Shown piece after piece: positions 12,017-24,100 of a stretch of DNA of 64,000 bases. Source of the stretch: Mortierella sp. BCC40632 (lineage: Eukaryota; Mortierellomycota; Mortierellomycetes; Mortierellales; Mortierellaceae). The first letter of the stretch is position 1. Each line of letters opens with the position of its first letter. The translations under genes were made by a program, and so were the position numbers. Below the pieces are notes generated by a model, which searched no databases, was not told where the DNA came from, and worked only from the letters and a program-made list of their open reading frames with translations. The stretch is taken from positions 261,001 to 325,000 of the forward strand of contig WAEK01000024.1 of NCBI GenBank assembly GCA_011634665.1, read 5' to 3'.

Positions 12017-13673
12017 ATGGTGGGTAGTTGCTCAGTGACCGTGCCAGTGGTTGCTAGCCACCGAGGCATCCGACCATCCAACCATCCAACCATCCATCCA
12101 TCCAGCCGTTCTACCATCCACCAGTATATCTTAACAGCATCTGGATCATCCGTCAGCGCGATCCTGGGTTCTGCTACTCTTGAAACGCTATGACCGTTCC
12201 CTGCAATAATACGGACAGGCATCTCAAAACTTGGGCGAGTCAATCTGGATCCTGATTGGCCATCTGTATAAAGTTGACGGCTCGCCACAATCACACATCT
12301 GTCAATCTCAAAAGCTGAGAGTGTACTTTGCTCATCTGGTCTGACGCGAATAGCAGCAGAAGAGTCGTGCAGCAGGAACGATCTGCAGTGTTACAGGAAG
12401 TAGCATTGATCAGGATCTATTCCAGGACAGCCTCAATAGACGGAGGATCATCTCTGCAGGATTAGAACCCGGAGCCTGGATTTCACAATATGGATCCCTT
12501 TTTTTAAACAGAACATGGAGCAGCAGTTCAATTTTCTAAATGGACAATTCCTGTTTGACTCCAACTCGATAGGCTGCTCGTCCCGTCATCACTGTCTTCT
12601 CCGAGTCTGGCAAGGAGGCCATCGGCACCCAGGTTTTGCCCGCCGTCTTCAAGGCCCCCATCCGTCCTGATGTTGTTCAGTTCGTCCACAAGAACATGAA
12701 CAAGAACCACCGCCAGGCCTACTCCGTCTCCGAGAAGGCTGGTCACCAGACTTCTGCTGAGTCCTGGGGCACTGGTCGTGCCGTTGCCCGTATCCCCCGT
12801 GTTTCCGGAGGTGGTACGCACCGCTCGGGCCAGGCTGCTTTCGGTAACATGTGCCGTGGTGGTCGCATGTTCGCCCCTACCAAGATCTGGCGCAAGTGGC
12901 ACGTCAAGACCAACCAGAACCAGAAGCGTTTCGCTACTGCTTCTGCTTTGGCTGCCTCGGCCTTGCCTTCGTTGGTTTTGGCCCGTGGTCACAGAATTGA
13001 GCAGATCGAGGAGGTTCCCCTCGTTGTTGGCTCCGGCATTGAGTCTTTGACCAAGACCAAGGCCGCTGTTGCCCTCCTCGAGGCCGTCAAGGCTTACGCT
13101 GATGTTGTCAAGGTCTCCAACTCGCGCAAGCTCCGTGCTGGTGTCGGTAAGATGCGTAACCGTCGCCACCGCCAGCGCCGCGGTCCCCTCGTTGTCTACT
13201 CCGAGGACAACGGCATCGTCAAGGCTTTCCGCAACATCCCCGGTGTTGAGCTCGCCAACGTCCGCTCGCTCAACTTGTTGCAGCTCGCCCCCGGTGGCCA
13301 CATGGGTCGCTTCATCATCTGGACCCAGGGTGCTTTCGCTCTCTTGGACCAGATCTACGGCACCTACCGCAAGTCCTCGGCCCTCAAGAAGGACTACTCT
13401 CTTCCCCACCACATCATGGCTAACCCCGATGTTACCCGCATCATCAACTCTGCTGAGGTTCAGGGTGCTTTGAAGGCTGCTGGTCCCTCCAAGACCCCCC
13501 GCCCTTACACTCAGAAGAAGAACCCCTTGAAGTCGATGGCCGTCATGAACCGTCTCAACCCCTATGCCCAGACTCTCCGCCGTGCCGAGATCCTCAAGAA
13601 GACCCAGAAGAAGTCGCTCAAGAAGGCCCCCAAGACCTCTGCTGCCTTCCTCAACAGACTCCACAGCGAGTAA
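12017..13673 (+). CDS. RPL4: 60S ribosomal protein L4 (uL4)
   Basis: Structural protein of the large ribosomal subunit whose extended loop lines the exit tunnel. The main exon, 12573-13673, begins right after a TAG acceptor with [13 protein letters not shown], the conserved uL4 N-terminus lacking only Met. The only consistent source of Met is ATG at 12017-12019, followed at once by a GTGGGT donor, so exon 1 codes for the start codon alone and the intron is 553 bp. The product is 367 residues, normal for fungal uL4. Visible signatures are [41 protein letters not shown] and the Lys-rich C-terminus. Codon use is strongly biased to C-ending codons, as in highly expressed genes and unlike its neighbours. 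A 378-aa antisense open frame over this gene is a shadow of that bias. Confidence 0.95.
12064..12117. repeat. Imperfect CCAT/CCAA tetranucleotide repeat in the RPL4 intron
   Basis: Short run of CATC/CAAC-type tetranucleotides inside the first intron of RPL4. I looked through this intron for snoRNA C/D boxes, since uL4 introns host snoRNAs in animals, and found no convincing pair. Confidence 0.7.
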
Positions 13674-14164
13674 GCGTGCCTCTGCCGGCTTTGATGCAGA
13701 TATGCTTTAGGACGATAACAACTCTAGCCACGCAAACGTTGGGTCATCCTTGGATGCTTTTGCGATTGTTAAACTGAGAAGTGATCAGAATAAAATTATT
13801 AAAAAAAAAAAAAAAAAAAAAAAAAGTCTTCAGGGTCTGCCATGTGTGGTAACCTAGCGTGTATTGCGAGTGTGTATTATATATTATTGGCCTCATTCAA
13901 ATTAAATGACGAGACATCCAGAGTAAGGGAACCTTCACACGCTTGCGACAAGGATGAGGCTAAACGAAAAGATGGTAGCACACGATAGATTTGTAGACCA
14001 TCTCTGAGAAGTTGGTCAGCCAGACAACAAACTCACAATCCAAGCCAGACTTCGAATAAGATTAGAGTAAACCGGACAAGACGGCGTTGGAATATGTTGG
14101 CTACGTGGGGCTTTCTTTAGTAGAATAGCATCCTCACTCTTTCACACTGCTCCCTTTTCACTCC
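13674..14164. other. RPL4 3' flank with A26 tract
   Basis: Non-coding. Contains a run of about 26 A at 13799-13824, some 125 bp after the RPL4 stop. This could be a polyadenylated-insertion scar or simply a long homopolymer; similar tracts occur elsewhere in the window. Confidence 0.6.
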
Positions 14165-14569
14165 ATGGCTTATTCTGTTGAAATAAACCCCCAATGGTGC
14201 GAGTTCGCATCACCCCCTCCAGTCTACTCACCCATGCATGGCCGCTTCGCGACCGCAGTCGCACATCCAACCGAATACAGCGCAAATGAAAGCCTGGAGA
14301 AAACGCTGAGAAACCTTCTTGGCTTTGGCTTGGTCGTCGATAAGTCGCCTAAAGACACATCTCTTGGACACTTTATTGCAGAGACTCTTTTAGAAGACTC
14401 CAATAACCACCAGGCCAAGTTTGTCCTTCAAACAGAGCCGACGTCTACTCCTTTTCGCATCTCATTTTCTCCTTTCTCATTCTTTCTTTTTGAGAAGCTA
14501 TCTTTGCAGTTTTCTGTCACTATCTACCTTTTCTCTACGCGCAAACAATGCATAATTTTCAACACATAG
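14165..14569 (+). CDS. Orphan small ORF, 134 aa
   Basis: Open frame starting MAYSVEINPQ after a pyrimidine-rich stretch (TCACACTGCTCCCTTTTCACTCC), a plausible transcription start region. The first 95 or so codons look coding in composition (EYSANESLEKTLRNLLG, SLGHFIAETLLED). The last 35 are a hydrophobic read of T-rich DNA and may be intron or 3' leader. No family recognised. It could be a lone gene, a first exon whose partner exons are lost, or chance. Confidence 0.25.
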   Translation: MAYSVEINPQWCEFASPPPVYSPMHGRFATAVAHPTEYSANESLEKTLRNLLGFGLVVDKSPKDTSLGHFIAETLLEDSNNHQAKFVLQTEPTSTPFRISFSPFSFFLFEKLSLQFSVTIYLFSTRKQCIIFNT

Positions 14570-15020
14570 AAAGAGTTGCAACCACTTGCTTCTAGTGGGT
14601 TTTACATCAAGCTGACTCATACTGAGGAGTGAGTGAGTTCTTTGTACTGGTGCCAATTGTACAACAGCTCGAGTCTCCTGTACCAGCGATTCAAGGCCCA
14701 GATGAGGGATCGGGGTCCTCAGGTAACATCAGGACGGCCTGCTTTAGGCGGAGCAAAAGGAAAAGATCCGTGAACGAGCAGTATCTCAAGATCAAACATG
14801 CGCATTAGCTTGATGCAGTCTCTCAAGCCTTGTAAATCTTGGATTCAAGCGCGATTGGTACTAAAGTCGACTCATGCATAGGGATTCTCACCAGCCTATT
14901 ATTTGAGATCCATAGATGCGGACGGTTTCGAGAGAAGGTTATCCAGCTTTTAACTAGGAAGGAATCTCAAGTCAGCCAGGCCAATGTCAAGCCAATGTCC
15001 AAGGGTTCCTTTTGTCACAG

Positions 15021-18000
15021 GATACGCCACAAAACTTTCGACAAAAGGCATTGTCGTTGCTGCAAGAAAAACAACCAGACTTGTATTTAGACGCTGGAGT
15101 GGACGACCTTCTACTTGGACTTGAACCAGGCAAGTCGTTTAAATCCCTCTGGCTGGAAACAATCGACAAATATTTCGACCTTGAATGGGACGCTGCATCC
15201 AATGCAGGCCAAGAGACTACCACCTTGTCCATGACATCTTTATCAAAGAGGAAACGAAAACGAACCAACCCAGAGGAGAGCGAGAACACTTACAACCTGA
15301 CGAAAGAATCGGAAGAAAGCATGACCAAGAGTGGGTCAGATGACGATCCAGACAGCGACTCCGACAATATCCTAGATGGTCAGCTACAAAAGAAGGAGAA
15401 CCAAATCAGGACTTGCACAACAACTCTCAGAACTAATTTACGTCCCGAACTCCAGCCCTACCTTGATGATATCATTCAAATTGCTGAAAGACGCCAAGGT
15501 GATATCACCAGAGTCATGGATGAGTTCTCTGTATTGGTTCTCAGAGTCGTTTATTTGGTATGGCTGCCCTCTTTCTTGTACTGAGCATTGGACACAACAA
15601 CGTGCAAAACCACTAACCACATTTTTTTTTTTTTTTTTTCCTTGCAGACTGTGAAGGGCGAACTTTACCCAGAAAGTCTTGAAAGCGGGATCTTCAGTGT
15701 TCTCGAGCTCTTTCCAACAAACTATATTAACAACGCAGCTGATAACACAGTCGTGAACGTTGCACCAGCGCCACCAAAATTGCAAGAGAGTCTAGAGTCG
15801 GCACTAGGTGGAGTCCAAAATGTTGCCAAGGATCCTGTTCCATCACTCTTGACAGAGAGCCACCTGCGTAATCTCTTTTCACAGTTCATTGGAGCTCGAG
15901 GTACCTACGCTGTCAAGAAGGCATCCCATCCTGATACATGGACGAGAATCCATGAACTGTTGGAAAGTCCGGTCGATGATCAAAGCAATATCGACGTCAG
16001 TGGAATCTCAACGACTATTAATCAACATTTGCGTGAGTTGGCAACCAGCATTGTCAACATATGGAACCACAATATTTATGCGAAAATGCTAGATTACCTT
16101 CTCCGTATTCTACTCAGGCCTCACCTTGCACCTGAAAGAGAAGCGAGGTGGAAACAACGGCGCTCAAATGCGGGTTCTCGGGAAAAAAAAAGGTGAATCC
16201 AGGACATTGGGCTGGGAGACGCAACTGGAAGAGACAAGTAGACAATCTAACCGAAGGACTTTTTCATTGGAATCGGGTCCCCGAGAATCGAGGAAGACGA
16301 CGCGATCAAGCCGTTTCTCAAAGGTTGACGCGACATTGGAGTCACCACCCGATTGTCCACCAAGAACGGTGAGACCAATTTCCTGATTGAGCGTTCGACT
16401 GGAGGAATTAGTCAGCGTAGAACAAAACAAGTCGAGTGATGATACCCGGATCGAGACGCATGAAGACGAAGACGAAGACTCGGATATGAGAGATGAGATC
16501 AAGGAAGAAAGTGAGCAGAGTCAGGAAGCGCAGGGTAAGACCACGTTTCTTGAGATCGACTGAAATTCTTCAAATAGGATAACCACTGCTGATCTTTCTA
16601 CCTCTAAAGCGTCCCCAAAGAAACCGTCAAGGTCTCGACTGAAGGGCTTGCAAGCAATCATCAAAATGCTCTTCGAATCTCAATTCATTCAAAAGACTGT
16701 CACCAAAAAAGACATCGAGCGGGCAGTGTATGCAGGGAGTGAATTTACTGAGGAGGAGCGCACGGTGGCAGCAATGTTGATAAATCAACTCTGACCGTTT
16801 TTCCAAAGCGGATCGTTGTCATGGATAATAACGGTACTAGTGGAGCGGGCAGCAGCTGCACCGGTGGCGGTGGCACAAGAAGCACTAAAACTCCTCGAAG
16901 TCACTTCGCTTTAATGGCTCCCATCGTCATGATTGCGAATCAAATCTTGAGAGCTGCAGGCTATGCTGACTTCTGCAGGAAACTAGTGCCTTAAATATAT
17001 GCTGGCAGCCGGCATGCGCTTCACCTTAACGCTTCTGGGATCTATTAAGTCTTTGGGAACTCTTCGCCCGGCCATTTTGATCTTTACAATTCCCAGGGCC
17101 AGATTATCACAAATGTCCATCATATACAAAACACCAAGGAGGGTCGCGACAATCTATTCACTAGCCTCTTCAATCTTGACGTTTTGTCACAGGTGAGTAC
17201 TCATTTACAGTCGACCCCACCACCAGCAGAATCCGCTATTGCGACTGTTAATTTTTCTTCCATTCATTTTCTAGGTTGAGTTTTGTTGACTCGAAGACTG
17301 TCCGCATCACAGGCGAAGTTATTCCCCATGGGATTGACAGAAGTGGGTATCCAGTGAGGTACAAGTTTGATGAGGATCGACAACAGCAGCGCAAGGCGTC
17401 GCCTTCTGGTGGTGACAAATGAAGCTGTTGACTCGCGGAGAGTGGGTTGACCAAAGAAGATGTAAGCAGTCCAAGCGGAGAGGCGCTCTGCAGCAAAGAA
17501 GACTAAAGAAGAAAAAGTCATTAATTTGGAGAGAGCGAGGTCTGAGGCTGCACAGGTGGTGAATCAATCGGGAGCACCAAAGAGCGAAAGAAAAGACTTG
17601 CCAAAAGGTACACCCGAGTACTTGGCACTTCGACGGACCCGCCAAGATGTTCGCCACGCCAGAAGATAACTTTTCCCGAAAGAGCAGGGGCTAGATGCAT
17701 TCAAAAAGGCGTCGTATCGGTGTAACAAGATGACCAAGGTCTCTGGAGGTCATGTGAGCGCTGGAGAGTCTATAACAACTGTGGCCACTTGGGAACAACT
17801 TGCTGTAACTGAAAGAACAGAAAACCTGAAAATATCACCGCTTCTGAAAGCCAACGATCATGGAAGGATGCCAAGTAAGGTTGTATTTGAGAGAGCTGAT
17901 TATGGGCTAAGGACTAAGAGTGAGACGATTGGTGTGAGCATCGAAAGGGTCAGGTCCCATATCAAGTTTTCCAAGAACTCCTTTGTCGACTTCAACCCTT

Positions 18001-19269
18001 TCGCGATTTTGATGAGTAAGTCTGTCCGCACTAGAGTTGCATGTTACAGCTCCTTTTAACTATTTCTGACCTTTCTATCCTGGTATTCAACAACAGGTGC
18101 AAGCGACGAAGAGCATGAAGAAGCAGAAACACAGCAGACTGACATGAACACCAGTATGAAATCAGTAGGAAACATTATCGAAGAGACTAGCAAACCAATT
18201 GTAGCGGAGACGCAGGATACTGCAGCAATGGAAGCCTGTAGTCAACCTGTAGAAGGCAGTAAGGCAGACACATTGGACAGGCTAAAGTTGCCAGAGTCTC
18301 ACAAGATCACTGCTGCAAAAATTAACGACATATTATTCTCCAAAAAACATAGCCGGGTGCGAGAAAGAAGACTGAGGGCAGATAGAGTAGCCCTAGAAGC
18401 ACTCAGCTAGATGAATGATGAAAGGAGTCTATCATGCATATTGACAGCTTAGGACATCGAGAAGACTCAGCGAGTTCGACGAAGACAGCGGGTGCCATTA
18501 CAAAAATTCTATGGATCCAGGCAGGAGTTGAAAAATCGGCATACACAGGACCTCCGGACAAAGCGAGCATGGTCCATTGTTGCAACAGATGAACGACGAT
18601 TTGTCTGCCAGCAAGGCAGTACATGTAAGTTGGATGAATTGAATGGCACTGCTAGTCTCCAAGTGTTTGCTGAGCTCTTTCCTAATGGAAACTAGCCACA
18701 ATGTTAGGACGCGAATCGGGACCATCGGATAGAGCGGGATCGGGTGTTTCACAAAACTGTAACGACTGTCAAAGGTACCACCTTCCAGAGGGGCTAGGAC
18801 CGAATTGGTTTGCACACGTTGGCACTTGTCCCACCACAAGGACAGCTGTATTGCCTGTAATGGTTACAGGCAAGACAGGAACAGCAGGAGGATCAAGGGT
18901 AGGCGGGCATGCTTAACGTGGAGGCAACAAGTTGTGGAAGGAGCATGGCCGGTACTGCCCCGTATCAATAACGGACGGGTGCCGGACGAGCAAGACATGT
19001 ATGTTTTGCTTCAGTCGAACACAACTCGCTCGGTCTCGCCGTATTGTGAAAGGCGAAGCCAGGATGGTGAGGATCAATGGGGCCGTAGAGTGTGTCGACG
19101 GGACTGTCCGTCGTTTCGGATCGGGTACACGATTAAAGGACGAGACAACAGTGCAGCGATGGCAATAGCAATATCCGGTGGGCCTTTGCTGCTCGATAGT
19201 CAGAGACTACCCTCGTTTTCAAGGGACATTCTTCAGCTCCAAAATCGCCAGTCTTTTGCTGGAACCTAG
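15021..19269 (+). pseudogene. Decayed Fanzor nuclease, relic A
   Basis: Remains of a Fanzor (eukaryotic TnpB-like, RNA-guided DNA nuclease). Coding blocks can be followed in order but in changing frames with stops. 15021-15557 joins to 15651-16194 across an intron with a T19 tract, and has RTCTTTLR and LDYLLRILLRPHLAPERE. 16610-16795 and 17090-17420 follow (NLFTSLFNLDVLSQ, FVDSKTVRITGEVIP). The RuvC-I equivalent is near 17890 (RADYG, Asp kept), then an intron and a linker (18095-18410). The RuvC-II/zinc-finger block at 18930-19060 reads SITDGCRTSKTCMFC, with the catalytic Glu replaced by Gly. RuvC-III at 19130-19170 reads GRDNSAAMAIA in a shifted frame. The same blocks in the same order occur in relic B, which is the main support. 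No flanking terminal repeats were found. Confidence 0.7.
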
Positions 19270-21130
19270 TTGATTCCAATATCAATGCAGATGCGATGGA
19301 AACCCACGATAGGATCAGGACAATGGTAAGTACACAATGACCTCTAATGAATAGATGGCTCTTGCCCTATCTACTGCTCTAACATTATACTTTCCAATCA
19401 TTTAAAAAGTGTGGCCCAACTCATCTGATAAACAGGCGCGCTATCTCAGCTGAATATCTGATCAGGTGAAGACGAGGGGGCGCCAGGTCCATGCTGGCTC
19501 ATAGATGAAGCAAATGGCTCAATGGACTAGGCTGTATTGAAGTAAAAAGGGTCTCTCTCTAGGTATGTGGCCGCGCGACGCGTCAGAGCCAAATAGAAAT
19601 CTTCAAGCCACACAGGTAATTGCTGGGCTCCGTTGCTACTACTTACTACTTTCTACTACATCTCTGCTCCTTCTGCATAGAGACTATTCTACTGAGAACA
19701 ACACCTTCTTTGCCGCCAACTTCGCAATGATTCAGTCGAGTATAGTGGTATACCTTCCTTGCAAATAAAAAGGCTATTTACTCCAGAGTTGATTATCGAT
19801 GAGGCTCTACGAAAAGCAGATAAATAATAGAGGGCAAGATCTTGACAGAGCTTGGTTAATTTGATCCACATTTGAACAACCCCTACAGCATGCCACGAGT
19901 CCGTTTTCTAAAACGGTCCAACTCTCGCTATTCATCATGTGGAGCTCGACTACTAACACAGTATGTAGAGACTATCAAAGGCACTTCAATAGAGTCGACA
20001 ATCAACAAGTTCTTCTCACCTCTAGGTCTCCCTCAGGTCAATTGCTCTTTTGCTCATTATCACAAAGAATGGACCTCATATCTCACGTACCAGTCTATAC
20101 CAACGATAGGAGCAGCTGCACTTTGATCCTCAGGGACATTTACCCATTAGGGGGAAGTCAACAGAGCGTCGATCTAAAAGTATTTCAAAGCGAAAGCAGT
20201 GTTCAAGATGAAGAAATGGGAGCTCAGTATAATGGAGACAATATTGCTAAGGAGGAGGAGGAGGAAAAAGAAGAGGAAAAGGTGGTGGAGGAAGAGGTGA
20301 AGGAGGAGGAAGCATTCGTCCAACACATTTATTTTCAACCGTGCCACGGTCAAGGTAGAGCTGCGGTACGTTCTCTATGTGGGCAGACAAGGAAACCGGA
20401 GTAGACAAACAAAAAGCTTTCTTCACTACCCTGTGACATGAAAATCGTCAGCTCAAGGAGGCCATCGTAGTCCTTCATAGAGACTGGGAATGCCTAGCAG
20501 CTAAATTTAACTTCAAGCACAACTGATCCATCACTACGACTAGAATGGGACGAAAGAGACTAGCGTAATGAAGTTTCTTGGTATTTTCCACAGTCATATC
20601 TCTTCCTTTCTTGACTTTCCTTCTCCTCTTGCCTCTCTTTCCTCCCTTTCTTGTCTTTCTCTCTATCCGCATACAAATGTCACATGGATAGCTTCCACTA
20701 CGAGGTGGATCCACAGTGGTTAAGCCCCCCCCCCAATATGGCCCAGAAATTCTTGGAGAGAGACTCGAGCAAGCGCCTCGCTGCTTCCCAACACCAGATG
20801 GCACTGAGGATGCCTAAGAGCTCGACACTATCTGCTGCCGCAGGCCTTGCAGAGAACGGAGAACCGATGCCAATGGCTAAGTACATTTGCTACACTTTGT
20901 TTCATGGACCATCGCATAGCTTCCAACTCAAACTAGCTAATAAAAAAACTATTGAAGTTCCCAGTCGCAGCAACCTCTTGCTAGCACCTGCAGCACGATA
21001 ACTTGGCATCAGCATCTATCTCTTTTCCTCGCGGGGATCCCTGATCGCATTCAAAGCAACGAGCGCAACCAGATCTGTCGGGTTATTCCACCACATCGAT
21101 AGCATCGCTCCGACTAGCAAATTCCATGTA
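19270..21130. other. Spacer between Fanzor relics A and B
   Basis: No gene identified. Short frames include a Glu-rich one (20250-20310, GAGGAG repeats) and a 116-codon frame at 20651-21001 with no recognised motif. A CT-rich tract lies at 20580-20670. Some of this may be 5' parts of relic B or degenerate transposon ends. Confidence 0.4.
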
Positions 21131-24100
21131 TTGGGTTCCACGCCATCTACACCTAAACTGACCCCGGTAGGAAAAGGCAACTCCCCTCCAATCTCAAGCG
21201 AATTTGGTCAAGCTACCTTCCGAACAGAGGAGAGGAAGGTGAATTATTCTGCTAAAAAAAAGAGACGTTCTGGACGACAACGATGTCAGGGACGCCTTCA
21301 AAAAAAGCTTGGTATGTGTGCTACTTTATCGCAAATACGCAAATAATAGCTCGAAATACGCCAAGTCTGTATTACTGACTATTCCTATAAAGTCGTGGAC
21401 CCATGTCCAGTCATGCCAGGCCGGTATGAGAAAAGGGCAAGGACTGGAGGCCACAAAGGCCCAGCTTATCCGATATGATAAAAATGGGCTACTCAAGGGC
21501 GTTAGAAAGAAGGCCTTTGAGAACATCAGGGCAAGTTTCGAGGAGGCAAAGACACTTTCTAAGGGCGTCCTAAGCTAGGGAAGGATGGAAACATGTCAGC
21601 ATGGAACAGTATGGTGCGGACTGAATTCAAAAAGATATGGGAAGGTGAGGCAGTCAAAGATGCAAAGATAGAAAAAGGGAGGGTCGTTGCGGCTGCAGTT
21701 GTTACCAGTGGCGATGGTCAAAATGGTGACAATGACAACCATACCCAGGACCAGGATTTCAATGACTCTCGAGATCTAAGGACCTGTACTGCAACTCTCC
21801 GACAATTCCTTAGACTCGACATCATCGGGCTCCAGGACGATATCCAGATACTGGAGCTGCTCGAGCACTGTCAAAGAACTATCAGCGTAGCCATGGAAGA
21901 GTTGTAAGTCCTGACGAGGAAGGCTGTACACGTGGTATAAAAAGAAACTATTGTTGAAAAAAGAAAAAAATGCGTTCATGAAGTGGTAACCAACTATTAA
22001 ATTTCTATTAGATTGCGAGCGGAGAACTGTATGAAGGTCTTCCTGGACAGGTTGATATCCGAACGGCCCTGCCGGAATGATTCCAACATAGAGACCAGTC
22101 CATTCAGCCTGCCTTGCAAGTGTCTCCTTTGCCGTTCAGTTTGCAAAACAGAATAGAGTCAAAGAGCAGAATGGACGGCATCCCAAACCTCTTCTCGGAC
22201 TCCCATTTAAAGTGGATGTATTCGGGGTTTCTCATATCAAACACGAGAACAAATGAGAGACACTCGATCTGGAAGAAGCTCGATGCTGCAATCCACAACA
22301 CATCTGATGTGACTGACCTGCCAAAGGCGCCATAAGGTCTCTCCTCCACCATTTAGAACCACATCCAAGAATTTGCTGTCAATGTCCAGAGTATCTGGCA
22401 GGGTTCTGCATACGACAAACTCCTCGACTATCTTTTACGCATTATTTTGCGGCTGCATCTCGCACCTCAGAGAGAACATAAAGTGATGGATCACATCATA
22501 GGAATCTCTGGGAGACGAAAGCAGGAAAAGAGGAAAGAATAGTCAATGGGGAAAAAGTTGAAGAAGTGGAAGGTCAGGAGTCTATGCGATAAATCGGAGC
22601 ATTTGTTGAGGAAGAGGCCTGAGGCTCGGAAAGACCGAGTGAAGCGAATCCTCATCTTGCTCGAAGAAATAGAGTCTGGCGAGACAGAGCCACCAAAAGA
22701 ACAAGAGATAGAACCGCCAAAGGAACACAACGTTGAGCCGTTGGCAACCACGAGTAACTGGGATATTGAGTCTGTCGAGTTGGATGCCTGGGATCTTGAG
22801 GAGGATGTAGAAGAGGGCGACAAAGATGACAAGAAGCCCACCAGAGCCGAGCTGCAATCGCTCCAAGCTGTGCTTAGAGTTCTACTCGAGTCTCCATGCA
22901 TGTCTGCGCGAGAAATTACCTGAGAGTATGTGAGATCCAGTGCATTCGTAGTGGACAAGTTTACCGACAGACAGTGCGGCGTAGTAGCCAAGATTGCGAA
23001 TGTACTGCGACCATTTATACCCAAGCGTCGTCCAAACTCTGGTGCATCTGGCTCCAAAACTCAAGCATCTGTTGCGCATATCACTGTTAGGGCGCCTTTG
23101 ACGGTGATTGCAAACGCTTTCTTAAGGTGTACCGGATACCATCACTTTGCCCGCATCTTATCTCCACATATATTGCCCTCCTCAAGTCATGCTCTTCATA
23201 TAGACGCGACAGCCGTTTATGAGGCGTTATGCTCGAGGGCGCCGAATCACTTCGACGTTAACGACAATGATGGAAACCCGTTGACCAATGTCACCAAAAC
23301 CTGCGATCACAAACGAGCTGTATTTGGAGCCTTTTTTGATCTTGGAAAGTTTGAAAAACTGTGTGGAAGGCATGGGTTGCGATTTACAAATAGGATGACT
23401 TTTGTGGATCGTTCCACAGTCCGAATCTTGGGCGAGGTGATACCCAAGGGTCACAACCCGCCTCAAGGCCCTGTAAACAGTCGGTATAAGATCCGCAAGC
23501 AAGAAAAGAAAGCGAGACCAGGGATTTAGAACCGGACAGAGGAAGTCGAGCGCATGGGAATGAGCCATCAAGACATTTTAAAGAGACTCAAAGATATTGG
23601 CCAGCGTATCCGGAAACTAGAGGCTGAAGTCACCGATACGAAAAGAGCTCACACAAAGGAGGCGATTCAGTCTTCAGCAGCACTACAGCATGGGTTGTGC
23701 TCAGGATACTCACAGCAAACGGTGGACAATACCAACACCTGAAAATTACACAGTAGAGGATTCAGTTGAGCACATCGACCTCTCGCAACTTCCGAAGGAT
23801 AGAATCGTATTTGCAGGGACTGATCCAGGGGTGAAAAAAATGAGCATGACCTGCGCGCAGACGCTCCACGAGATTGAGGTCCATATCAACCGGTATCAAG
23901 TCCTCTATCGTAAGTGGAGTTGACTTAGTGTGTGTGCAGTGGAAAGGAGAGGATGGGAGTGTTAAATCCTTTTTTTTTTTTTTTTTTTTTCTACAGTTGA
24001 AAAAATAGCTGGAGATGAGCTCATGTCTGCCATCGATATTGCTACTCAAGAGCCATCTGATGCACAGGGTCCGTCTACTATAAGGAAACCGCCAGACATT

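Noticed and set aside
12020..12572. snoRNA in the RPL4 intron
   Set aside because: No C box with paired D box, and no clear H/ACA arrangement, could be found.
12528..13664. 378-codon antisense ORF over RPL4
   Set aside because: It mirrors the strong codon bias of RPL4; the translation is low-complexity and has no motif.
16126..16386. Overlapping basic ORFs as an extra gene in relic A
   Set aside because: They are short, in competing frames, and have no counterpart in relic B; they look like decay of the Fanzor frame.
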